NCBI GenBank assembly: GCA_029256565.1
Contig: JAQSXQ010000066.1
Span: forward strand, 1 to 9,134
Source: Mycobacterium sp.
Lineage (GTDB): Bacteria; Actinomycetota; Actinomycetes; Mycobacteriales; Mycobacteriaceae
DNA length: 9,134 nucleotides
Reading direction: 5' to 3'
The notes under the pieces: generated by a model
Seen by the model: the letters and a program-made list of their open reading frames with translations, nothing else
Told to the model about the DNA's origin: nothing
Databases searched by the model: none
Shown here: positions 1 through 6,050 of the stretch, one piece after another
Layout of the letters: every line of letters begins with the position of its first letter
Numbering within the stretch: the stretch's first letter is position 1
Translations under genes and position numbers: made by a program

Positions 1-273
1 CTGCCCGACGGTGCCGTCGTGCAGCGTGCGCAGGCTCTCGTCGAGGCTGCCCTGGTTCATGTTGATCAGGACGTTGGTCCAGTCGACCGCCGTCTGGAGT
101 ACCTCGGTCTGATAGGTCCGCTCGGCGCTGTCACTGCGGTGGCCGGACCAGATGAGGAACGCGAGCACGACGGCCGCGACGGAGACGACCCCGAGCACGG
201 CCGATGCGATGCCGAGACGGGTGATCCCACCGCCTGCGTCCTCGATGGTCGTTGCTGCTGGCTCGTCGGGCAT
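1..273 (-). CDS. omamA: Mce-associated-type membrane protein, OmamA/Rv0199-like (partial, C-terminus outside window)
   Basis: Only the first 91 residues lie inside the window. The protein starts with a short polar cytoplasmic tail (MPDEPAATTIEDAGGG). One hydrophobic segment follows at about residues 20-42, then a soluble region (SGHRSDSAERTYQTEV..., with TAVDWTNVLINM). This is the layout of Mce-associated membrane proteins: an N-terminal anchor and an extracytoplasmic domain. The gene is divergent from zmp1, exactly as Rv0199 is from Rv0198c in M. tuberculosis. I recall Rv0199 as OmamA, an orphan Mce-associated membrane protein that stabilises Mce lipid importers and supports cholesterol uptake. 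The symbol rests on this synteny plus the topology, since the diagnostic C-terminal part is missing. The ATG at 273 has no clear Shine-Dalgarno. A TACCCT hexamer (286-281) lies 7 nt upstream, so a leaderless transcript is possible. An in-frame GTG at 294 is an alternative start. Confidence 0.72.
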   Translation of the reverse strand, partial: MPDEPAATTIEDAGGGITRLGIASAVLGVVSVAAVVLAFLIWSGHRSDSAERTYQTEVLQTAVDWTNVLINMNQGSLDESLRTLHDGTVGQ

Positions 274-384
274 GGCCGTGAGGGTACCCGGCACCCCTCG
301 GTGTCCCCGCCGTCATGCCACCGCCGACGCCCGCCCTGACCTCGGCGGCGGCGCGCACCCGTCACGCGATGGCAGGATGGCGGA
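274..384. promoter_or_regulatory. Divergent promoter region omamA / zmp1
   Basis: This 111-bp region separates two divergent start codons and must hold both promoters. On the plus strand AGGA at 374-377, 7 nt before the GTG at 385, is a plausible ribosome binding site for zmp1. On the minus strand TACCCT (286-281) is a candidate -10 for the membrane protein gene. An 8-bp palindrome GGGTACCC lies at 282-289. I see no convincing -35 elements or operator beyond this. Confidence 0.4.
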
Positions 385-2376
385 GTGACGCTTGAAGCCC
401 TCAAATCCGGTATCGACCTGTCCTACGTGGACGACGATGCACGTCCCCAGGACGACCTCTTCGGACACGTCAACGGCCGCTGGCTGACCGAATACGAGAT
501 CCCCGCCGACCGTGCGACCGACGGAGCGTTCCGCTCGCTCGCCGATCGGGCGGAGGAGCAGGTCCGGGACATCATCATCGAAGCCAGCGACCTGAAGGCA
601 GCGCCGGGCACCGACGAGCAGCGGGTGGGCGACCTGTTCGCCAGCTTCATGGACGAGGCCGCGGTTGCCAGTGCCGGGGTGACGCCGTTGCTCGACGAAC
701 TGGAGGCCGTCGACCTCGCCGTGGACCGTGACGCCCTGGCCTCGGTGCTCGGGGCGCTGCAGCGCGTCGGCGTCGGAGGCGGCACGGGCGTGTACGTCGA
801 CACCGATTCCAAGGACTCCACCCGCTACCTGCTGCACTTCTCGCAGTCGGGGCTGGGGCTGCCCGACGAGTCGTACTACCGCGACCCGCAGCACGCCGAG
901 ATCCTCGCGGCCTACCCCAAGCACATCGCACGGATGTTGGGCCTGGTCTTCGGTGCCGAACCGCAGCCCGGCGAGTGGGAGGCGACCGCCGAGCGCATCG
1001 TCGGCCTGGAGACTGCGCTGGCCGCCGCGCACTGGGACGTCGTGAAGCGTCGCGACGCCGACCTGACCTACAACCTGCGTGCGTTCGCCGACCTGGCCGC
1101 CGAGGCGCCCGGCTTCGACTGGTCCGGCTGGGTCGCGGCGCTGGGCACGACTCCCGAGCAGGTCGCGGAGATCGTCGTCCGCCAGCCCGACTTCCTGACC
1201 GCCTTCGCCGCACTCTGGGCAGAACGCGACCTCGAGGACTGGAAGCGCTGGCTGCGCTGGCGCGTCATCAATGCGCGGGCGTCGCTGCTGACCGACGAGC
1301 TGATCGAGGAGAACTTCGACTTCTACGGTCGCACGCTGTCGGGCACCGAGCAGATCCGCGACCGCTGGAAGCGCGGCGTCGGTCTGGTCGAGGGTTTGAT
1401 GGGCGACGCGGTCGGCAAGCTCTACGTCGAGCGGCACTTCCCGCCCGGTGCGAAGGCGCGGATGGACGAACTCGTCGAGAACCTGCGCGAGGCCTACCGG
1501 GTCAGCATCAACGACCTGGAGTGGATGACGCCCGAGACGCGGCAGCGCGCGCTGGCCAAGCTCGACAAGTTCACCCCGAAGATCGGTTACCCGGCGCGGT
1601 GGCGCGACTACTCGGCGCTGACGATCGATCGCAATGACCTGTACGGCAACTACATTCGCGGGCAGGCCGTCGACACCGACCGCGAGCTGGCCAAGCTCGG
1701 CGGCCCGGTCGACCGCGACGAGTGGTTCATGACGCCGCAGACCGTCAACGCCTACTACAACCCGGGGATGAACGAGATCGTCTTCCCCGCGGCGATCCTG
1801 CAGCCGCCGTTCTTCGACGCCGAGGCCGACGACGCGGCCAACTACGGCGGCATCGGTGCGGTGATCGGCCACGAGATCGGGCACGGGTTCGACGACCAGG
1901 GCGCCAAGTACGACGGTGACGGCAACCTCGTCGACTGGTGGACCGACAGTGACCGCGACGAGTTCGGGGTGCGCACCAAGGCGCTGATCGACCAGTACGA
2001 GACCTTCACGCCGCGCGGGCTGGAACCCAAGCATCACGTCAACGGCGCCTTCACGGTCGGTGAGAACATCGGCGATCTCGGCGGGTTGTCGATTGCGCTG
2101 CTGGCGTACCAGATCTCACTGAACGGCAAGGAAGCACCGGTCATCGATGGGCTGACCGGCGTACAGCGCGTCTTCTACGGCTGGGCGCAGGTGTGGCGCA
2201 CCAAGTCCCGCGACGCCGAGGCGATCCGCCGGCTCGCAATCGACCCGCACTCACCGCCGGAGTTCCGCTGCAACGGCGTGGTCCGCAACATGGACGCCTA
2301 CTACGACGCGTTCGGCGTCGGGGAGTCCGATGGGCTGTATCTCGAACCCGCTGCCCGCGTGCGCATCTGGAGCTGA
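385..2376 (+). CDS. zmp1: M13 (neprilysin/PepO-family) zinc metallopeptidase Zmp1
   Basis: This 663-residue protein matches what I remember of M. tuberculosis Zmp1 (Rv0198c, also 663 aa) along its whole length. The shared stretches include the N-terminus (DARPQDDLFGHVNGRWL) and the C-terminus (RVRIW). The N-terminal M13 helical domain covers roughly residues 20-400. The catalytic domain follows, with the substrate-binding NAYYNP motif at 455-460, the zinc motif HEIGH at 496-500 and the third zinc ligand E560 in GENIGD (559-564). It therefore looks catalytically intact. It lacks a signal peptide or membrane anchor, unlike eukaryotic M13 enzymes, and should be cytosolic or exported by a non-classical route. 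M13 enzymes cleave short peptides on the amino side of hydrophobic residues. In pathogenic mycobacteria Zmp1 has been linked to blocking inflammasome activation and phagosome maturation; in an environmental species the role is probably peptide processing. The GTG start is favoured by AGGA at 374-377 and by the length match. Confidence 0.96.
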   Translation: MTLEALKSGIDLSYVDDDARPQDDLFGHVNGRWLTEYEIPADRATDGAFRSLADRAEEQVRDIIIEASDLKAAPGTDEQRVGDLFASFMDEAAVASAGVTPLLDELEAVDLAVDRDALASVLGALQRVGVGGGTGVYVDTDSKDSTRYLLHFSQSGLGLPDESYYRDPQHAEILAAYPKHIARMLGLVFGAEPQPGEWEATAERIVGLETALAAAHWDVVKRRDADLTYNLRAFADLAAEAPGFDWSGWVAALGTTPEQVAEIVVRQPDFLTAFAALWAERDLEDWKRWLRWRVINARASLLTDELIEENFDFYGRTLSGTEQIRDRWKRGVGLVEGLMGDAVGKLYVERHFPPGAKARMDELVENLREAYRVSINDLEWMTPETRQRALAKLDKFTPKIGYPARWRDYSALTIDRNDLYGNYIRGQAVDTDRELAKLGGPVDRDEWFMTPQTVNAYYNPGMNEIVFPAAILQPPFFDAEADDAANYGGIGAVIGHEIGHGFDDQGAKYDGDGNLVDWWTDSDRDEFGVRTKALIDQYETFTPRGLEPKHHVNGAFTVGENIGDLGGLSIALLAYQISLNGKEAPVIDGLTGVQRVFYGWAQVWRTKSRDAEAIRRLAIDPHSPPEFRCNGVVRNMDAYYDAFGVGESDGLYLEPAARVRIWS

Positions 2377-2432
2377 CGCTGCACCGAGACGACGGTTGTT
2401 GACGGTTTACCGCGATAATCCGTCGACTTCCG

Positions 2433-2438
2433 TAGTCT
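2433..2438 (+). promoter_or_regulatory. Putative -10 element of the GNAT gene (leaderless)
   Basis: TAGTCT fits the mycobacterial TAnnnT -10 pattern and lies exactly 6 nt before the ATG at 2445, so transcription would begin at or next to the start codon. There is no good Shine-Dalgarno upstream of that ATG. A GATAAT at 2414-2419 is an alternative -10 that would give a leader of roughly 20 nt. No clear -35 accompanies either. Confidence 0.4.
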
Positions 2439-2444
2439 CGGCGG

Positions 2445-2954
2445 ATGGGGAACGACTGGCAGATCCGGACCGGCTCCGCCGCTGACCTCGACGCGCTGGC
2501 ACCGCTGTGGGTGGCCGTGCACCATCGCCACGCCGAGACGATGCCGGAACTCGCGCCGTACGTCAGCGACGACGAGACGTGGGAGCAGCGCCGCGGCCTG
2601 TACGAGGAACTGCTCGACGAGTCCGGCACGCTGCTGCTGCTGGCGTCGGTGGGCGACGACCTCGTCGGCTACGGCCTGGCGCACGTGATGGCCGTCAGCG
2701 ACACCTGGATCCCGGACACGTGGCGCACGGGCGAGTGGATCGGCGAGATCGAGTCGCTCAGCGTGCTACCCGCCTACCGGGGTAGCGGCCTGGGCTCCGA
2801 TCTCCTCGACCGGCTGGAGACCCACCTGCGCGAACGCGGCGTCCCGGACCTGGTGCTCGGTGCGCTGCCCGGCAACCACGACGCGATCCGGCTGTACGAG
2901 CGGCGTGGGTACCGGCCGACGTGGCTGTATCTGTCGAAGTTCGAGGGCCGCTAG
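2445..2954 (+). CDS. GNAT-family N-acetyltransferase
   Basis: The 169-residue product has the complete GNAT (Gcn5-related) fold signature. Beta-4 is EIESLSVLPAYR at about 101-112, followed by the acetyl-CoA pyrophosphate loop RGSGLG at 112-117. Motif B, GNHDAIRLYERRGYRP, is at about 143-158. The N-terminal part (IRTGSAADLDALAPLW) is the usual start of single-domain GNAT enzymes. It should transfer an acetyl group from acetyl-CoA to an amine, but the substrate cannot be read from the sequence: the acceptor side (residues 25-60, rich in H, E, D and W) is variable in this family. The gene begins 68 bp after zmp1 with its own putative promoter and ends 6 bp before the stop of the convergent TetR gene. 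I recall no equivalent at this locus in M. tuberculosis, so it may be a lineage-specific insertion. Confidence 0.9.
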   Translation: MGNDWQIRTGSAADLDALAPLWVAVHHRHAETMPELAPYVSDDETWEQRRGLYEELLDESGTLLLLASVGDDLVGYGLAHVMAVSDTWIPDTWRTGEWIGEIESLSVLPAYRGSGLGSDLLDRLETHLRERGVPDLVLGALPGNHDAIRLYERRGYRPTWLYLSKFEGR

Positions 2955-2960
2955 GCCGGG

Positions 2961-3629
2961 TCAGCCGGCGAGGGCGTTGGACTTCGCCGGACCTCGGACC
3001 ACGCCGTGGGCCAGCACGACGTCGAGGTAGTTGGAGACCCGCGCCACGGCGTCGGCGTCGTCGGCGAAGCCCGCGTACAGCTGCACGCCCCACAGGATCG
3101 ACGACAGCAGGCCGACGATGGCGCGCTGGTCGACGTCGGCGGCCAGTTCGCCTCGCTCGACGGCGTTGCTCACCATCGCGCCGATGAGGTCGGTCGTCGT
3201 CAGCAGCAGCGAGCCCTTGCGCTTGCGCTTGGGTCCACGCGCAACGTCGAGGTAGTCGCGCATCATGAACGGCATCAGCGAACGGTCCTCGACGTCGAGG
3301 CGGCGCATCGCCAGGACGTAGTGGCGAATCTGGGCGCGCAACGTCGGTTGGTTCAGGACGTCGCGGACCGACCGCTTCATCACGGACGAGACGTCCGCGA
3401 CCACTGCATCGTGGATGTCGTCGATGCCCGCGAAGTAGTAGTAGACCGCCGTATTGGACAGTCCTGCCTGGTCGGCGACCATTCTCACGGTGGCCGCCCT
3501 GCGCCCTCTGGCGCCGAGGACGATGCGGCCGGCCGACACGATGGAGGCACGGGTCTCCCCCGCGCTGCCGCCCGCAGGTCGACCTCGCTTCGGTTTGACT
3601 GCCTTCACCACCGGTTTGCTTTCAGCCAC
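2961..3629 (-). CDS. TetR/AcrR-family transcriptional regulator
   Basis: With the start at GTG 3629 the product is 222 residues. The N-terminal arm is basic and ends in KPKRGRPAGG (12-21), an AT-hook-like tail common in TetR proteins. The helix-turn-helix is at about 45-66 (TVRMVADQAGLSNTAVYYYF), with the YYYF hallmark at its end. The remaining all-helical domain (75-210) would bind a ligand and form the dimer; it contains a basic loop GPKRKRKG at 132-139. Ligand and targets are unknown. It does not resemble what I remember of Rv0196, the TetR protein of the corresponding M. tuberculosis region. The 3629 start is preferred because GAGGGA (3638-3633) precedes it. The ATG at 3656 lacks a ribosome binding site but cannot be excluded, and would add nine residues. 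The gene lies 92-118 bp downstream of ldt on the same strand and is convergent with the GNAT gene. A pair of direct repeats sits just upstream. Confidence 0.9.
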   Translation of the reverse strand: MAESKPVVKAVKPKRGRPAGGSAGETRASIVSAGRIVLGARGRRAATVRMVADQAGLSNTAVYYYFAGIDDIHDAVVADVSSVMKRSVRDVLNQPTLRAQIRHYVLAMRRLDVEDRSLMPFMMRDYLDVARGPKRKRKGSLLLTTTDLIGAMVSNAVERGELAADVDQRAIVGLLSSILWGVQLYAGFADDADAVARVSNYLDVVLAHGVVRGPAKSNALAG

Positions 3630-3670
3630 GCTTCCCTCTACGCCCAGCACGACCATATCGTGCGGAAAGC

Positions 3671-3694
3671 GCAGAGCAAAGCGGGCAGAGCAAA
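3671..3694. repeat. Tandem 10-bp direct repeats upstream of the TetR gene
   Basis: GCAGAGCAAA occurs at 3671-3680 and again at 3685-3694, a 14-bp period; on the coding strand of the TetR gene it reads TTTGCTCTGC twice. The position just upstream of the regulator's start suggests a binding site, but TetR operators are usually inverted repeats, so autoregulation is only a guess. Confidence 0.4.
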
Positions 3695-3747
3695 TTAGGG
3701 GGTAGGCAGACGACTCATCCCGGAGGTGGGTCGCTGAAGCGGTGCGC

Positions 3748-4794
3748 CTAGAACATTTGCCAGTCCGACGCACCGTCGGGCTGGGTGTAGAGGCCGCCGG
3801 TCGAGTTCTTGATCACGACTGGGTCGCCGCTACCGAAGTTGTCGTAGAACCACTGGGCGTTGGCCGGGCTGAGGTTGATGCAGCCGTGGCTGACGTTGCG
3901 CTTGCCCTGATCGCCGACGGACCACGGCGCGCTGTGGACGAAGATGCCGCTGTTGTCGATGCGGACGGCGTCCTGGACCTTGAGCTTGTAACCCTCGGCC
4001 GAGGTCACCGGTACGCCGTAGGTCGACGAGTCCATCACGATGTCCGGGAACTTCTCCAGCACGTAGTACGTGCCGTTCTTGGTCTCGTGCTTGCCGTCTT
4101 CCTTGCCCATGGACATCGGGAACGTCTTCTCGAGTTCGCCGTTGCGCCTGACTTCCATCGTGTGAGTCGCGTCGTCGATGGTCGCCACGAGGTAGTCACC
4201 GGTGCGGAAGCTCGACTTGGTGCCACCGGCGTCGATGTTCACCGTGGTGTTGGCCGGCCAGAAGTCCTGCGGACGCCAGCGCACCTGGGTGTCGCTGGTC
4301 CAGTAGAAGCGGCCGGGAACCGGCGGGCTCGACGAGATGTGGATGGCCTGCTCGGCCATCGCACGGTCGGCGATGGGGCGCTGGAAGTTGATGTAGATCG
4401 GCTTGGCCACGCCGACCATCGACCCGTTGAGCGGGTTGAACGTCGGCGGCGCGAACACCGGCTCCCCCGTGTACGGGGTCGGGTTCTGGCCTGCGGGCGT
4501 CCCCTCGGGGATGACCGCGGGTGCGCCGTACTGGTTGAGCGCGGGGGTGGCGGGCACCACCGGATCGGCGACGGGCGGGGCAGGCGGATCCCACGGCATG
4601 CGCGGCATCTGGAACGGCGCCGGGGGCGCAGGCTGCGCGACCGGCGGCACGGGCACCGCCGGATCCGGTTGCGGTTCCGCCCAGGCAGATGGGCTGCCGA
4701 GCGCGAATGAACCGACCAGTCCGGCCGTGAACACCGCGGTGGCGATCCTCTTCATCGCCTTCTTCGGCGTCCGTACGTACGTCCCTTGCGGCAT
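3748..4794 (-). CDS. L,D-transpeptidase (YkuD), LdtMt4/LdtE-type
   Basis: This 348-residue secreted enzyme would form 3-3 cross-links in peptidoglycan or attach proteins to it, outside the cytoplasmic membrane. Residues 1-39 are a signal peptide (basic KKAMKR, hydrophobic core, SAWA cleavage motif before E40). A proline-rich spacer (41-85) crosses the periplasmic space. An Ig-like domain covers about 105-198, and the YkuD catalytic domain about 200-332. The active-site signature is complete: H287, then SHGCIN with S302, H303, G304, catalytic C305 and N307. There is no lipobox, so it is probably not a lipoprotein. Orientation and neighbours match Rv0192 (LdtMt4); I recall the M. smegmatis counterpart as LdtE. 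The ATG at 4794 is well supported by GGAGGT (4806-4801) 6 nt upstream. The internal ATG at 4755 would also give a usable signal peptide but has a weaker site. The catalytic cysteine class is inhibited by carbapenems. Confidence 0.95.
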   Translation of the reverse strand: MPQGTYVRTPKKAMKRIATAVFTAGLVGSFALGSPSAWAEPQPDPAVPVPPVAQPAPPAPFQMPRMPWDPPAPPVADPVVPATPALNQYGAPAVIPEGTPAGQNPTPYTGEPVFAPPTFNPLNGSMVGVAKPIYINFQRPIADRAMAEQAIHISSSPPVPGRFYWTSDTQVRWRPQDFWPANTTVNIDAGGTKSSFRTGDYLVATIDDATHTMEVRRNGELEKTFPMSMGKEDGKHETKNGTYYVLEKFPDIVMDSSTYGVPVTSAEGYKLKVQDAVRIDNSGIFVHSAPWSVGDQGKRNVSHGCINLSPANAQWFYDNFGSGDPVVIKNSTGGLYTQPDGASDWQMF

Positions 4795-4990
4795 CTAGCC
4801 ACCTCCATAACCCAAACTGACCCCAGTGTGGCACAGCGCGGGGCTCCACCCATCCCCGCGACGACCGTCACGCCCCGGCATCGGGCCGGGTGCGCAGCCG
4901 ACTAATGACCGCTGAACTGCCCCTTTGATCGCCTCGGTCCAGACGATCGTTACGCGTATCGGACGCTTCGCATTACGGCCCCCACGCCCG
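4795..4990. other. Intergenic region between ricR and ldt
   Basis: This 196-bp stretch separates the end of ricR from the start of ldt on the same strand. It should hold the ldt promoter and leader and the end of the copper operon transcript. I see no good rho-independent terminator: CCCG-GCAT-CGGG at 4874-4885 is only a 4-bp stem without a T-run, and GATCG/CGATC at 4927-4948 has a 12-nt loop. TGTGGCACA near 4827-4836 is a short palindrome of unknown meaning. No coding frame here looks real. Confidence 0.5.
4801..4806 (-). promoter_or_regulatory. Strong Shine-Dalgarno of the L,D-transpeptidase gene
   Basis: On the minus strand GGAGGT is followed by GGCTAG and then ATG at 4794. It is the strongest ribosome binding site in the window and fixes the ldt start at 4794 rather than the internal ATG at 4755. 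Confidence 0.8.
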
Positions 4991-5326
4991 TCACGACCGC
5001 ACCAACCGGGCGATGGCAGCCGACGCCTCGGCGAGTTTCTTGTCGGCCTCCTCGCCGCCCTCGGCGACCGCGTGACTGACGCAGTGACCGAGGTGTTCGT
5101 CGAGCAGGCCCAGCGCCACCGACTGCAGCGCGCTGTTGACGGCGCTGATCTGCGTCAGCACGTCGATGCAGTACTTGTCCTCGTCGATCATCTTCGAGAT
5201 GCCGCGCACCTGGCCCTCGATGCGCCGCAGCCGCTTGGCGTAGTTCTCCTTGTTCGACGAATAGCCATGTGCGGCAACCTCGTCGACGGGTGTCTCAATC
5301 TTGGACACTTCAACGGTCTCGGACAC
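4991..5326 (-). CDS. ricR: CsoR-family copper-sensing repressor RicR
   Basis: The 111-residue product belongs to the CsoR/RcnR (DUF156) family of all-helical metal-sensing repressors. The DNA-binding face is carried by RLRRIEGQVRGI (32-43). The Cu(I) ligands are C53, H78 and C82, with Y52 beside C53. The spacings (25 and 4 residues) equal those of C36-H61-C65 in M. tuberculosis CsoR, so a copper-type sensor is preferred over nickel or sulfur sensors of the family. Its position next to ilvD and in tandem with ldt matches Rv0190 (RicR), which represses copper-response genes such as mymT, lpqS and its own gene until Cu(I) binds. The first 20 residues are an extension before the core. The GTG start at 5326 lies 1 nt after the TGA of the DUF305 gene and has GGGAGG (5337-5332) 5 nt upstream, so the two genes are translationally coupled. 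Confidence 0.93.
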   Translation of the reverse strand: MSETVEVSKIETPVDEVAAHGYSSNKENYAKRLRRIEGQVRGISKMIDEDKYCIDVLTQISAVNSALQSVALGLLDEHLGHCVSHAVAEGGEEADKKLAEASAAIARLVRS

Positions 5327-5327
5327 G

Positions 5328-5972
5328 TCAGCCTCCCAGCATCTGCTTCATCTGATCGATCTCGGCCTGCTGGGTCTTCACGATCTCGGCGGCGAGGTCC
5401 TTGGCGTCGGCATCGGCACCGTCGGCCATCTCGGTCTCGGCCATCGCGATGGCTCCTTCGTGATGGCCGATCATCGACTGCAGCCACAGTGTGTCGAATT
5501 CGGCGCCCTTGAGCGTCTCCAGCTTCTCCATCGTGGCCCCGTCGACCATTCCCTGCATCCCCATCGCACCCATGTCGTGGCCTTCGTGACCGGTCGCGGC
5601 GCTGCCGGTCCACTCGGTGAGGAACCCCTGCATGGTCTTGATCTCCGGTTCCTGCGCCTTCGAGATGGCCGCGGCCAGCTCGATGACGGCGGGGTCCGAC
5701 GACCGGTCGGGCACCAGCTCCGACATCTGAACGGCCTGCTCGTGATGCGGGATCATGCCCTTGGCGAAGTCGACGTCCGCGTCGTTGACGCCTGCGGGCA
5801 GGGCGGCGGGCGATTCGCCGGACGCGGCGGGCGCGGACGACTCGGCGCCCTGCGAATGGCCGGCGTGGTCGTCCGACGCGGGCGTCTCGGTACAGGCGGA
5901 CACGAAGAGGGCGGTGGCGGCTGCGGCGACGAGCGCGGCGATGCGCCCGGTGGCCGACGTGGTGGAGGTCAT
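5328..5972 (-). CDS. DUF305 lipoprotein, probable copper-binding protein
   Basis: The 214-residue product starts with a lipoprotein signal peptide: R10, a hydrophobic stretch at 11-24, and lipobox VSAC with C27 as the lipidation site. A flexible Ser/Ala/Gly/Pro linker (28-60) follows, beginning with His-containing SDDHAGHS. The DUF305 domain (about 64-212) is a tandem duplication, each half carrying an HH signature: MIPHHEQAVQM (73-83) and MIGHHEGAIAM (168-178). Between them, residues 129-148 are a His/Met-rich loop (HEGHDMGAMGMQGM...), typical of periplasmic Cu(I) sites. Cyanobacterial CopM, a DUF305 protein, binds copper, and the operon with ricR supports the same role here: scavenging or storing copper outside the membrane. 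The gene is first in the operon and sits behind a RicR-like palindrome. The ATG at 5972 has no good Shine-Dalgarno but has TACGGT exactly 6 nt upstream, consistent with a leaderless transcript. I know of no characterised mycobacterial gene name for it. Confidence 0.93.
   Translation of the reverse strand: MTSTTSATGRIAALVAAAATALFVSACTETPASDDHAGHSQGAESSAPAASGESPAALPAGVNDADVDFAKGMIPHHEQAVQMSELVPDRSSDPAVIELAAAISKAQEPEIKTMQGFLTEWTGSAATGHEGHDMGAMGMQGMVDGATMEKLETLKGAEFDTLWLQSMIGHHEGAIAMAETEMADGADADAKDLAAEIVKTQQAEIDQMKQMLGG
5332..5337 (-). promoter_or_regulatory. Shine-Dalgarno of ricR inside the DUF305 gene
   Basis: GGGAGG on the minus strand encodes the last glycines of the DUF305 protein and lies 5 nt before the GTG start of ricR. 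With the 1-nt gap between the two genes this points to coupled translation from one mRNA, and it fixes the ricR start. Confidence 0.7.
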
Positions 5973-5978
5973 GAACCC

Positions 5979-5984
5979 ACCGTA
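5979..5984 (-). promoter_or_regulatory. Putative -10 element of the DUF305-ricR operon
   Basis: TACGGT on the minus strand (TAnnnT type) is separated by GGGTTC (6 nt) from the ATG at 5972, so the transcript would start at the A of the start codon. The matching -35 position, 17 bp further upstream, falls near 6002-6007 and overlaps the edge of the palindrome at 5988-6006. A repressor bound there would occupy the promoter spacer. Confidence 0.5.
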
Positions 5985-5987
5985 CCG

Positions 5988-6006
5988 GATACCCCCAAGG
6001 GGTATC
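5988..6006. promoter_or_regulatory. RicR/CsoR-type operator palindrome
   Basis: GATACCCC-CAA-GGGGTATC is a perfect inverted repeat with 8-bp arms and a 3-bp spacer. TACCC...GGGTA arms are, from memory, the core of the mycobacterial RicR/CsoR operators. It lies 16 bp upstream of the DUF305 start codon and 9 bp upstream of the predicted ilvD -35. Its location before an operon that encodes RicR itself makes autoregulation by copper the natural reading. Confidence 0.85.
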
Positions 6007-6015
6007 GAAATCGTT

Positions 6016-6044
6016 TTGGACTACTAACTGGTCGGGCGCATAAT
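6016..6044 (+). promoter_or_regulatory. Predicted SigA-type promoter of ilvD (leaderless)
   Basis: TTGGAC (6016-6021) and CATAAT (6039-6044) are separated by 17 bp. The -10 matches TATAAT at five of six positions; the -35 is weak. Six bases separate the -10 from the ATG at 6051, so the start codon would be the first codon of the mRNA. There is no Shine-Dalgarno before ilvD, which agrees. Confidence 0.65.
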
Positions 6045-6050
6045 CGACGG

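Noticed and set aside
282..289. GGGTACCC palindrome in the omamA-zmp1 intergenic region as a second RicR site
   Set aside because: The half-sites are in the reverse order (GGGTA then CCC rather than TACCC then GGGTA), there is no spacer, and no copper gene lies nearby.
313..2037. Long minus-strand open frame (574 codons) opposite zmp1
   Set aside because: Shadow frame of a GC-rich gene: low-complexity V/G/R/D composition, no domain or motif, and complete overlap with the well-supported zmp1.
3006..3698. Plus-strand frame of 230 codons opposite the TetR gene
   Set aside because: No domain, and shadow composition; the opposite strand has a clear helix-turn-helix protein.
4403..4798. Glycine-rich plus-strand frame opposite ldt resembling a PE_PGRS-like protein
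   Set aside because: The Gly/Ala richness is the antisense of the proline-rich linker of the transpeptidase; there is no PE domain or start context.
4872..4890. Possible rho-independent terminator after ricR
   Set aside because: The stem is only 4 bp with no following T-run on either strand; too weak to annotate.
5301..6050. In-frame upstream extension of ilvD by 250 codons
   Set aside because: It is antisense to the DUF305 and ricR genes, has no IlvD similarity, and the normal IlvD N-terminus begins at 6051 with a -10 element just before it.
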